Shown piece after piece: positions 45,153 to 52,149 of a stretch of 64,000 nt of DNA (the stretch's first letter is position 1; each line of letters opens with the position of its first letter). A program made the position numbers and the translations under genes. The stretch is from Streptomyces lydicus (GTDB lineage: Bacteria > Actinomycetota > Actinomycetes > Streptomycetales > Streptomycetaceae): assembly GCF_000717345.1 (NCBI RefSeq), contig NZ_JNZA01000010.1:131723-195722 (forward strand), given 5' to 3'. A model generated the notes under the pieces. That model searched no databases and was not told where the DNA came from. It was given only the letters and a program-made list of their open reading frames with translations.

Positions 45153-45765
45153 GCCCCCGGCCGGCCGCCCCCGGGTGCCGCGCTTCACCCCCGCCGAACA
45201 CCGGGTGCACCGCGCCACCGCCGTCCTGATGGCCGTCTGCGTGCTCACCGCGGCTTGCCTGTATCTGCCCTTCCTCGCCGAACTCGTCGGCCGCCGCGCC
45301 CTGATGGTCGCCGTCCACGAGTGGTCCGGCATCCTGCTGCCCGTCCCCCTGCTGCTCGGCCTCGCCTCCCGCGCGCTCCGCACCGACCTGCGCCACCTCA
45401 ACCGCTTCGGCCCGCACGACCGCCGGTGGCTGCGCGCCGCGCTGCGCCGCCGCGGGGACCGCCCGGCCGGGAAGTTCAACGCCGGGCAGAAGCTCTACGC
45501 CGCCTGGATCGCCGGCGCGGTCCTGGTGATGGCCGCCACCGGCCTGCTGATGTGGTTCACCCACCTGGCGCCCCTGGTGTGGCGGACCGGCGCCACCTTC
45601 GTCCACGACTGGCTCGCCCTCACCGTGATCGTGGTGATCGCCGGCCATGTCTGGAAGGCGTACGCCGACCCCGAGTCCCGCCGCGGGATGCGCACCGGGT
45701 CGGTGGACGCCGGGTGGGCCGCCCGCGAGCACCCGCTGTGGGAGCACGAGGACAAGGCCCGGTAA
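45136..45765 (+). CDS. cytochrome b561-like membrane subunit
   Basis: This 209-residue membrane protein has four helices with heme-ligand His candidates: HRVHRATAVLM, VAVHEWSGILL, FVHDWLALTV and IAGHVWKAYADP. It resembles the cytochrome b subunit of formate dehydrogenase-type and MsrQ-like proteins. ATG 45136 overlaps the end of the Moco gene; a frame opening at 45094 is not preferred. It would carry electrons from the quinone pool to the exported molybdoenzyme. The C-terminal tail is charged and cytoplasmic. Confidence 0.85.
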   Translation: MPRPPEPPAGRPRVPRFTPAEHRVHRATAVLMAVCVLTAACLYLPFLAELVGRRALMVAVHEWSGILLPVPLLLGLASRALRTDLRHLNRFGPHDRRWLRAALRRRGDRPAGKFNAGQKLYAAWIAGAVLVMAATGLLMWFTHLAPLVWRTGATFVHDWLALTVIVVIAGHVWKAYADPESRRGMRTGSVDAGWAAREHPLWEHEDKAR

Positions 45766-45802
45766 CCGCGGGGGAGTTGCCGGGGGAGCGGTCCGGAAAA
45801 AT

Positions 45803-45820
45803 TGCAGAGGTTTCTCTGCA
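45803..45820. promoter_or_regulatory. ArsR-type operator copy 1
   Basis: TGCAGAG-GTTT-CTCTGCA is a perfect inverted repeat with 7-bp arms and a 4-base centre, 46-63 bases before the ATG at 45866. It is identical in arms and spacing to the copy at 45831, with centres 28 bases apart, nearly three helical turns. Confidence 0.8.
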
Positions 45821-45830
45821 GAGAAGGCTG

Positions 45831-45848
45831 TGCAGAGAGTTCTCTGCA
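45831..45848. promoter_or_regulatory. ArsR-type operator copy 2, over the promoter
   Basis: TGCAGAG-AGTT-CTCTGCA is the second perfect copy. TATGCT (45853-45858) follows it as a -10 element and ends seven bases before ATG 45866, which suggests a leaderless transcript. The operator would then lie exactly between -35 and -10 and block polymerase. Confidence 0.75.
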
Positions 45849-45865
45849 CCTCTATGCTCCTCTCC

Positions 45866-46495
45866 ATGACCGCCTCCTCCGGGCCCGACCCGGCGCGCCC
45901 CGACCCGTCCGCCGCCCCTCCCGTCCGCCGCATGGACGCCCGCAGCCTGCGCGCTCTCGCCCACCCGCTGCGGATGCGCATCCTGGACCTGCTGACCCTC
46001 GACGGGCCCGACACCGCCACCGGACTCGCCCGCCGTCTCGGCGAGAACACCGGCACCGTCAGCTGGCACCTGCGCCACCTCGCCGACCACGGCTTCATCG
46101 AGGAGGACACCGGGCGCGGCACCCGGCGCGAACGCTGGTGGCGGGCGGTGCGGGTGGCCCGCCGCCTCGACACCAACGACTTCCGCCACGACCCCGACAT
46201 CCGCGGCGCCCTGTCGGTCTACCTGCACGAAACCGTCCAGCGGGACTTCGAGCAGGTCACCACCTACCTAGCCGAGGACTGGGACGAGGAGTGGCGCGAC
46301 GCCGGCACCCTCTCCCGCTGGCAGGACCTGCGCCTGACCCCGGAACAACTCGCCGCCCTCAACGCCGAGCTGGAGGCCGTCGTCGTCCGGCACCGGGCGG
46401 CCGCCCGAAGCGGGACCGCCGCCGATGCCGGCGACGCCCGGCCCGTCCTCGTCCAGCTCCAGTCCTTCCCCCGCAAGCAGAGGGACGCGAGATGA
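45866..46495 (+). CDS. ArsR-family (HTH_20) repressor
   Basis: This 209-residue regulator has a winged HTH of the ArsR/HTH_20 type: ALAHPLRMRILDLLTLDGPDTATGLARRLGENTGTVSWHLRHLADHGFIEEDTGRG. The C-terminal half is helical and probably dimerises or binds an effector. No metal-binding Cys cluster is visible, so this is not a classic metal sensor. ATG 45866 fits the leaderless promoter; an in-frame ATG at 45854 is an alternative. Its TGA overlaps the MFS ATG (ATGA), so repressor and exporter are produced together. Two perfect operators precede it. Induction by an exported compound is likely. Confidence 0.85.
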   Translation: MTASSGPDPARPDPSAAPPVRRMDARSLRALAHPLRMRILDLLTLDGPDTATGLARRLGENTGTVSWHLRHLADHGFIEEDTGRGTRRERWWRAVRVARRLDTNDFRHDPDIRGALSVYLHETVQRDFEQVTTYLAEDWDEEWRDAGTLSRWQDLRLTPEQLAALNAELEAVVVRHRAAARSGTAADAGDARPVLVQLQSFPRKQRDAR

Positions 46496-47778
46496 GCGGA
46501 CTCCTGCGCCGCCACCGCGACTTCCGGCTGCTGTGGTGCGGCGAGACCGCCGGCAAATTCGGCGCGGCGGTCACCAACGTGGCGATGCCGCTGGTGGCGG
46601 TCGCCACCCTGCACGCCTCCACCTTCGCGGTCGGCCTGCTCAGCGCCTGCGGCTGGCTGCCCTGGCTGCTGATCGGCCTCCCGGTCGGGGTGTGGGTGGA
46701 CCGGCTGCGCCGCCGCCCCCTGATGCTGGCCGCCGCCGCGGTGTCGCTGGTGCTGTTCGCCGCCGTACCGGTCCTGGCCCGGACCGGCGGGCTGAGCCTC
46801 GGCCTGCTGATCGCCGTGGCGCTGCTGACCGGTGCCGCCGCGGTGGTCTTCCAGACCGCCTACAGCGCCTATCTCCCCACCCTGCTCGCGCCCGCCGACC
46901 GGGCCGAGGGCAACGCCAAGCTGCACGGCAGCGCCTCCGCCGCGCAGATCGCCGGCCAGGGCGCGGCCGGCCTCCTCGCCCAACTGGCGGGCGCCGTCAA
47001 CGGCTTGCTCGCCAACGCCGCCACCTTCCTCGTCGCGCTGCTCTGCCTGCTCGGCATCCGCCACCGCGAGCCCCGCCCCGAGGCCCGGGACGGGGCGCCG
47101 CGCGCGCTGCGCCGGGAGGTCGCCGAGGGCCTGCGGCTGGTCGCCGACGACGTCTGGTTCCGTACGATGACGCTCTTCGGCGCCGCCTCCAACCTCGCCC
47201 TCATGGGATACCAGTCCCTCGCCGCGGTCTTCCTGGTCCGCGAGGTGGGACTGCCCGCCGGAGCGGTCGGCGGACTGCTGGCGCTGGCGAGCACGGGCGG
47301 CATCGCGGGCGCCTTCGCGGCACGCCGCACCGCCGCCCGCCTCGGCACCGCCCGCGCCATGCTGGTCTTCGAACTCGGCGTCCCCTTCCTGGCGTTGCTC
47401 ATCCCGCTCACCACGTCCGGCGCCGGGGCGCTGCTCTACGTCGCCGGCAGCTTCGGCGTCAGCGCGGGAGTGGTGGCCGGCAACATCCTCAAGGTCAGCT
47501 TCCAGCAGTCCTACTGCCCACCGCCCCTGCTCGGCCGGCTGATCGCCAGCAGCGCCTTCCTCAACTACGGCACCCTGCCGCTGGGTGCGCTGCTCGGCGG
47601 CGCGCTGGGCTCCGCCCTGGGCATCCGCACCGCCATGTGGATCATGACGGCCGGTGTTCCGCTCGCCGCCCTGATCCTGCTGTTCTCGCCGGTCCGCACC
47701 GTCCGCGAACTGCCCGCACGCCGTACGGAACCGGGCCCGGGAGCCGAACGGGATCAGGCCGTCGGCGACCCCGTCTGA
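46492..47778 (+). CDS. MFS exporter of the ArsR/MFS operon
   Basis: This 428-residue MFS protein has 12 helices of the EntS/enterobactin-exporter-like (MFS_3) type. The opening FRLLWCGETAGKFGAAVTNVAMPLVAV and GLPVGVWVDRLRRRPLM (loop 2-3) are typical. A paired repressor and promoter operators suggest efflux of the inducing drug or a siderophore-like molecule. It is translationally coupled to the ArsR gene by a 4-base overlap. Its 3' end overlaps the convergent histidine kinase gene by 25 bases. Confidence 0.85.
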   Translation: MSGLLRRHRDFRLLWCGETAGKFGAAVTNVAMPLVAVATLHASTFAVGLLSACGWLPWLLIGLPVGVWVDRLRRRPLMLAAAAVSLVLFAAVPVLARTGGLSLGLLIAVALLTGAAAVVFQTAYSAYLPTLLAPADRAEGNAKLHGSASAAQIAGQGAAGLLAQLAGAVNGLLANAATFLVALLCLLGIRHREPRPEARDGAPRALRREVAEGLRLVADDVWFRTMTLFGAASNLALMGYQSLAAVFLVREVGLPAGAVGGLLALASTGGIAGAFAARRTAARLGTARAMLVFELGVPFLALLIPLTTSGAGALLYVAGSFGVSAGVVAGNILKVSFQQSYCPPPLLGRLIASSAFLNYGTLPLGALLGGALGSALGIRTAMWIMTAGVPLAALILLFSPVRTVRELPARRTEPGPGAERDQAVGDPV

Positions 47779-48911
47779 GGCTCCGTCCGCGGCTGCGCCG
47801 ACGGCAGCGTCACCTCGAAGCGGCAACCCGCCCCGGTGTTCCGGACCGTCGCCCGGCCCTCATGGGCCTCCACGATGCCGCGGACGATCGCGAGGCCCAG
47901 ACCCGCCCCGCCCTCGCCGTCCGCCCGCGGCGTGCGCGCGCTGCCGCCCCGCCAGCCGGTGTCGAAGACCCGCGCCAGGTCCCCGGGCGGGATGCCGCCG
48001 CAGCCGTCCTCCACCGCCAGCACCACCCGGCCCTCCTCGTCCCGTGCGCTGACCGCGACGGTGCCGTCGGCCGGCGTCGCCCGGATCGCGTTGACCAGCA
48101 GATTGCCCAGGACCCGGGTGATCTGCTGGGCGTCCACCCGCACCGGCAGCGGCACCACCCCGCCGTCCACCAGCCGCACCCCGCTCGCCCGCGCCAGCGG
48201 CCGGGCACCGGCCAGCGCGTCGTCCACCAGGTCGTAGACCGACACCCGCGAGAAGGTCAGCGCCAGCGCACCGGCCTGGATGCGGGCCAGTTCGAAGAGG
48301 TCGTCGACCATCGCGGCCAGCCGGTCCACCTCGATCCGCATCCGCGAGTGGTACCGCGCGGTGTCCTCGGCGACCCCGTCCTCCAGCGCCTCGGCCATCG
48401 CCCGCAGCCCGGCCAGCGGCGTCCGCAGATCGTGCGAGATCCCGGCGATCAGCTCCCGCCGGGAGGCGTCCAGCGCCCGCTCCCGCTCCCGCGCCTCGGC
48501 GAGGTGCGCGCTGGTCTCCTCCAACGCCTGTGCCAGTGCGGACAGTTCGGCCGTCGGCGGTTCGGCGGGCGCCACGAAGCCGCCCTCGCTGCCGACCGTA
48601 CGGGCCGAGCGCGCCAGCTCCCGGCTGCCCGCCGCGATCCGCCGCCCGAAGAGCAGCGCGGCGGCCAGCGACACCACGCCGGACACCGCGACCACGGCCA
48701 TCACCACGCCCAGGTCGTGCCCGGACAGGAACATCGCCTGGGCGACCGCCACCGTGCCCGCCGCCATCGCGGCCACCGCCAGCGCCGCCACCGCGAACAG
48801 CGACAGCGCGACCGAGCGCCGCCGCAGCGCCCGGACCGCGGGCGCGGCGAGCAGCCCCGCCAGCGCCGCGCCCAGCGCCGCGAGCGCCACGATGACCAGG
48901 AAGTCCGTCAT
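47754..48911 (-). CDS. sensor histidine kinase
   Basis: This 385-residue membrane sensor kinase has three hydrophobic segments in its first ~95 residues with almost no extracellular loop, then a HAMP-like linker. The H-box is GISHDLRTPLAGLRA, the N-box LGNLLVNAIRA, G1 VEDGCGGIPPG and G2 GAGLGLAIV. Short loops suggest it senses the membrane state or a partner and not a bulky external ligand. ATG 48911 overlaps the response regulator stop as ATGA. The pair is on the minus strand. Confidence 0.92.
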   Translation of the reverse strand: MTDFLVIVALAALGAALAGLLAAPAVRALRRRSVALSLFAVAALAVAAMAAGTVAVAQAMFLSGHDLGVVMAVVAVSGVVSLAAALLFGRRIAAGSRELARSARTVGSEGGFVAPAEPPTAELSALAQALEETSAHLAEARERERALDASRRELIAGISHDLRTPLAGLRAMAEALEDGVAEDTARYHSRMRIEVDRLAAMVDDLFELARIQAGALALTFSRVSVYDLVDDALAGARPLARASGVRLVDGGVVPLPVRVDAQQITRVLGNLLVNAIRATPADGTVAVSARDEEGRVVLAVEDGCGGIPPGDLARVFDTGWRGGSARTPRADGEGGAGLGLAIVRGIVEAHEGRATVRNTGAGCRFEVTLPSAQPRTEPQTGSPTA

Positions 48912-49708
48912 GTTCCGTCGCCTTCCCAGGGTGTTCCGCCGCCGGCCGGCGCCTCGTCCCCCGACGGGTCGAAGCGGTAGCCGGCGCCCCAGACCGTCGT
49001 CACCAGCCGGGGCGCGGCCGGGTCCGTCTCGATCTTCTCGCGCAGCCGCCGGACGTGCACGGTCACCGTCGACAGGTCGCCGAACTCCCACCCCCACACC
49101 CGGTGCAGCAGCTCCTCGCGGGAGAACACCCGCCCAGGGTGGCGCATCAGGAAGACCAGCAGGTCGAACTCGCGGGCGGTCAGGGAGAGCTGGCGCCCGG
49201 CGCGGTCGGCCCGCCGGCCGCCCGGGTCGGCGGTGAGGGAGCCGGCCCGCAGCACGGGGGAGGGGGCCGCGGCCGGCGGCGCGGCCTCCGCGCGGCGCAG
49301 CACCGAGCCGATCCGCAGCACCAGCTCCCGCGGACTGAACGGCTTGGTCACGTAGTCGTCCGCGCCCAGCTCCAGGCCGAGGATGCGATCCGCCTCCTCG
49401 CCGCGCGCCGTCAGCATCACCACCGGAACGGCAAGGCCGTCCTCCGTGCGGCGCAGCCTGCGGCACACCTCCAGGCCGTCCAGGCCCGGCAGCATCAGGT
49501 CGAGCACGACCAGGTGCGGGCGGAACGCGGCGGCCCGGTCCAGCGCGGCGAAGCCGTCGGCGGCGTGCTCGGTGGCGTAGCCGGCGCGCGAGAGGTAGCC
49601 GGTGACGACCTCGGCGACGGTCGGGTCGTCCTCGACGACGAGGACGCGGCGCGGCGGCCCGGGCGCGGCGGCGGACGGGTCGGCGGGGGGCGGCGGTGGT
49701 CGGTGCAC
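48908..49708 (-). CDS. OmpR-family response regulator
   Basis: This 266-residue two-component regulator has a Pro/Ala-rich head of ~20 residues. The receiver domain has acidic pocket VLVVEDDPTVAE, phosphorylation Asp in LVVLDLMLPGLDG, Thr in VVMLTARG and Lys in DYVTKPFSPRE. The C-terminal winged helix is LSLTAREFDLLVFLMRHPGRVFSREELL to VTVHVRRLREKIE, ending with the GAGYRF turn. It is translationally coupled to the kinase at 48911. Its own promoter lies in the 160-base gap upstream (49709-49871). Target genes are not identifiable. Confidence 0.95.
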   Translation of the reverse strand: MHRPPPPPADPSAAAPGPPRRVLVVEDDPTVAEVVTGYLSRAGYATEHAADGFAALDRAAAFRPHLVVLDLMLPGLDGLEVCRRLRRTEDGLAVPVVMLTARGEEADRILGLELGADDYVTKPFSPRELVLRIGSVLRRAEAAPPAAAPSPVLRAGSLTADPGGRRADRAGRQLSLTAREFDLLVFLMRHPGRVFSREELLHRVWGWEFGDLSTVTVHVRRLREKIETDPAAPRLVTTVWGAGYRFDPSGDEAPAGGGTPWEGDGT

Positions 49709-49871
49709 GGGATCAGCGTGCCCGGCCCGGAGGATACGTCATGTTCCCAGCCAACACCAGCGGCCGCCGCCGCGGGTACCCCGGCCCGCGTCCGTAAGAC
49801 TCCGGTAACCGGACCGGACCGGGCGGCGCCGTCACCGGGTGGTGCCGTCAGTGCGGAAGCGGGCGTCCGGG

Positions 49872-50285
49872 TCAGCCCTCCAGGCCCTCCCGTACGCGCC
49901 GCGACACGGTGATCGCGTACAGGTCGAGCACCCCCGGCGGCTCCGCCAGGCCGGGGCCGCCGGCGCGGATCCAGGCGGCGATGTCGGCCAGCGCGTCGTC
50001 GTCGTTGACCAGTCCCAGCCAGACCGGGCGGCCGCCCGCGGCGCGGCCCGCCGCCGACGGCTGCACCACGACCACGTTCGCCTGGTCGCAGACGTCCAGG
50101 CACTCCGACGCCCGCACCGGCGCCGCCCCGTCCAGCGCCGCCCGCAGCCGGGGTATCTGCCCGGTGTGGTCGACGCCCGGGATCTTGGCCGCATCGCCGC
50201 AGCAGCAGCCGCGGCACACGGTGACCCGGCACGGGGCCTCGGTGGTGGCCGGCCGGCCGGCACGCTTGTTGATCATCCGGCCCAT
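49872..50285 (-). CDS. (2Fe-2S) ferredoxin-like domain protein
   Basis: This is a 137-residue protein of the thioredoxin-like (2Fe-2S) ferredoxin type. It carries CRVTVCRGCCCG near the N-terminus and ECLDVCDQANVVVV in the middle, a spacing expected for a [2Fe-2S] cluster in this fold. The three adjacent Cys residues are unusual and their ligand roles cannot be fixed by eye. ATG 50285 is used, with another in-frame ATG three codons downstream. It sits alone between the two-component system and the divergent P450 gene. It could donate electrons to that P450, but this is inference only. Confidence 0.65.
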   Translation of the reverse strand: MGRMINKRAGRPATTEAPCRVTVCRGCCCGDAAKIPGVDHTGQIPRLRAALDGAAPVRASECLDVCDQANVVVVQPSAAGRAAGGRPVWLGLVNDDDALADIAAWIRAGGPGLAEPPGVLDLYAITVSRRVREGLEG

Positions 50286-50419
50286 GCTACGCGGGCCCCC
50301 GGACCGGCCCCACGCCGCGCTCCCCGCCCCGGCCCGCGCCGCCCGTCACCGCCCCCGCCGCGAAATCCGGACCCCGCCGGCGGAATAGGTGCGTACCCCA
50401 ACTGGATAGAGATCCGGGC

Positions 50420-51841
50420 ATGTCCCTTACCGAGTCCCACCCCCAGCCCGGCGCCGCGGCGCGCCGCGAGATACCCGGCCCGGCCGGCCTGCCCGTCCTC
50501 GGCTCGATGTTAGAACTGCGGCGCGACTCGCTCGCCACCTTCCTCGGCGCCCAGCGCGAACACGGCGACGTGATCCGCCTGGAGGCCGGACCGCCCGGGC
50601 TGCGCAGCGTCTTCCACGCCCTCTTCGCCCCCGAGGGCGTACAGCAGGTCCTCGCCTCCCAGGCCGCCAACTTCCGCAAGGACCACCCGCTGTACGAGGA
50701 GGTCCGGCAGTCCTTCGGCAACGGCCTGCTCACCAGCCAGGACGCCGACTACCTCCGCCAACGACGGCTGGTGCAGCCGCTGTTCACCAAGCGCCGGGTG
50801 GACGGCTACGCCTCGGCGGTGACCGCCGAGGCCGGCACCCTCGCCGACCGCTGGCACACCGCCCGGGACCACACCGTCGACCTCGTCCCCGAGATGAACC
50901 GGCTCGCGCTGCGCACCGTCTCCCGGATCCTCTTCGGCGTGGACGCCGAGCAGGCCGTGGCCGCCATCCACCGGTGCCTGCCGGTCATCAATGCCTACGT
51001 CGTCCAGCGCGCCTACGTACCCGTGAAGCTCCCGCGCCACTGGCCCACCCCCGCCAACCTGCGGGCCCGGGCCGCCACCGACGAGCTCAACGCCGTGTGC
51101 GACAGCGTCATCGCCGAACGCCGGGCGGCCGGCACGGACGTGGCGGAGGGCGACGATCTGCTGTCCCTGCTCTCCGCCGCCGGCAACGACGAGGACGGCT
51201 CGCTGGACGCCACCGAGATCCGCGAACAGGTCCTGATCTTCCTGCTCGCCGGGCACGAGACCACTGCAACCTCGCTGGCCTTCACCCTCCACCTCCTCGC
51301 CCGGCACCCCGACGAACAGGCCGCGGTGCGCGCGGAGATCGACCGGGTGCTGGCCGGCCGCACGCCCACCGCCGCGGACCTGGACCGGCTGCCGTACCTG
51401 ACCCAGGCGCTCAAGGAGGCCATGCGGCTGTACCCGGCGGCGCCGGTCGTCAGCCGCCGCGCCGTCGAGGCCACCGAGATCGGCGGGTACCGCATCCCGG
51501 CCGGCGCCGACGTGGTCGTCTCGCCCTGGGTGACGCACCGCAACCCGGCGCTGTGGCCGGACCCGGAGCGCTTCGACCCCGGCCGCTTCGCACCCGAGCG
51601 GGAGGCCGAACGGCACCGCTACGCCTGGTTCCCGTTCGGCGGCGGCCCGCGCGCCTGCATCGGCCAGCACTTCTCGATGCTGGAGTCGGTGCTGGCGCTG
51701 GCGGTGCTGCTGCGCGCGTACGAGCTGGAGGCGGTGGACGAGGACGTGCCGGTCGCCGCCGGGATCACCCTGCAGGCCACCGGTCCGGCCCGGGTACGGC
51801 TGCGCCCGCGCGCCGGGTCCGGCGGGGGAGCGGGGGAGTAG
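50420..51841 (+). CDS. cytochrome P450 with a TTA codon
   Basis: This 473-residue P450 has I-helix LLAGHETTATSLAF, K-helix ExxR in LKEAMRLYPAAP, and the heme loop FPFGGGPRACIGQ with the cysteine at residue ~413. Length and overall sequence fit the larger bacterial P450s similar to class II/fatty-acid or terpene hydroxylases, and not the ~400-residue type. Codon 31 is TTA (50510-50512, GSMLEL), so translation probably depends on bldA. That points to late or developmental expression and possible secondary metabolism. No terpene or polyketide genes are adjacent. Redox partner is not evident apart from the ferredoxin-like gene nearby. Confidence 0.92.
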   Translation: MSLTESHPQPGAAARREIPGPAGLPVLGSMLELRRDSLATFLGAQREHGDVIRLEAGPPGLRSVFHALFAPEGVQQVLASQAANFRKDHPLYEEVRQSFGNGLLTSQDADYLRQRRLVQPLFTKRRVDGYASAVTAEAGTLADRWHTARDHTVDLVPEMNRLALRTVSRILFGVDAEQAVAAIHRCLPVINAYVVQRAYVPVKLPRHWPTPANLRARAATDELNAVCDSVIAERRAAGTDVAEGDDLLSLLSAAGNDEDGSLDATEIREQVLIFLLAGHETTATSLAFTLHLLARHPDEQAAVRAEIDRVLAGRTPTAADLDRLPYLTQALKEAMRLYPAAPVVSRRAVEATEIGGYRIPAGADVVVSPWVTHRNPALWPDPERFDPGRFAPEREAERHRYAWFPFGGGPRACIGQHFSMLESVLALAVLLRAYELEAVDEDVPVAAGITLQATGPARVRLRPRAGSGGGAGE

Positions 51842-51893
51842 ACCGGAAGACCGCACGACCGGGGCGCCGCGCCGGGCCGACCACCGGCCCGGC

Positions 51894-51917
51894 CAAACGC
51901 AACGAAAATAGCGTTTG
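51894..51917. promoter_or_regulatory. inverted repeat upstream of the ABC-F gene
   Basis: CAAACGC-N10-GCGTTTG is a perfect inverted repeat with an A-rich centre (AACGAAAATA). Its right arm runs into the -35 element TTGCTT. The AAAAT stretch a few bases ahead of -35 resembles the A/T motif found before WhiB7/WblC-dependent promoters. Confidence 0.55.
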
Positions 51918-51943
51918 CTTTTCGGTGGCGCCCCCCGTACCGT
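51915..51943 (+). promoter_or_regulatory. promoter of the ABC-F gene (candidate WblC/WhiB7-type)
   Basis: TTGCTT (51915-51920), an exact 17-base spacer and TACCGT (51938-51943) form a good promoter, with AAAAT (51905-51909) five bases ahead of the -35. WhiB7-family activators bind A/T-rich DNA close to the -35 of antibiotic-response genes, including ABC-F genes. Transcription would begin near 51950, giving a leader of about 200 bases. Confidence 0.5.
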
Positions 51944-51980
51944 CATTCCCGGTCCCATTGCCGCCGATCGGAGAAGGCCG

Positions 51981-51992
51981 TTGCTCGTCTGA
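51981..51992 (+). CDS. three-codon upstream reading frame (Met-Leu-Val-stop) in the ABC-F leader
   Basis: TTG-CTC-GTC-TGA follows a clear GGAGAAGG ribosome site (51970-51977) at a distance of three to seven bases. It is far too short to be a protein, but a ribosome stalled here by an antibiotic could change folding of the downstream leader. Such leaders control rRNA methylase and ABC-F resistance genes. It could also be coincidental. Confidence 0.4.
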   Translation: MLV

Positions 51993-52001
51993 GGTCCGCA
52001 A

Positions 52002-52100
52002 GACACCGCGCCCGCGCATGCCCGGCATCGCGCGGCGTCGTCCGCGACCTCGGCGTACCCCCACGGCGTACCCCGGCGCACCCGGCGTTCCCGCGGTGTC
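52002..52100 (+). promoter_or_regulatory. long-range stem in the ABC-F leader
   Basis: AGACACCGCG (52001-52010) and CGCGGTGTCT (92-101 of the same leader, 52092-52101) are perfectly complementary over 10 bp and enclose 81 bases. The stem begins eight bases after the three-codon frame ends. The enclosed region is GC-rich and could form further hairpins. Together these features suggest an attenuator. Confidence 0.45.
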
Positions 52101-52149
52101 TCCTGCGCAAGCCCCCCGCACACCTGCCACGCGCACCCAGGAGACCCCT

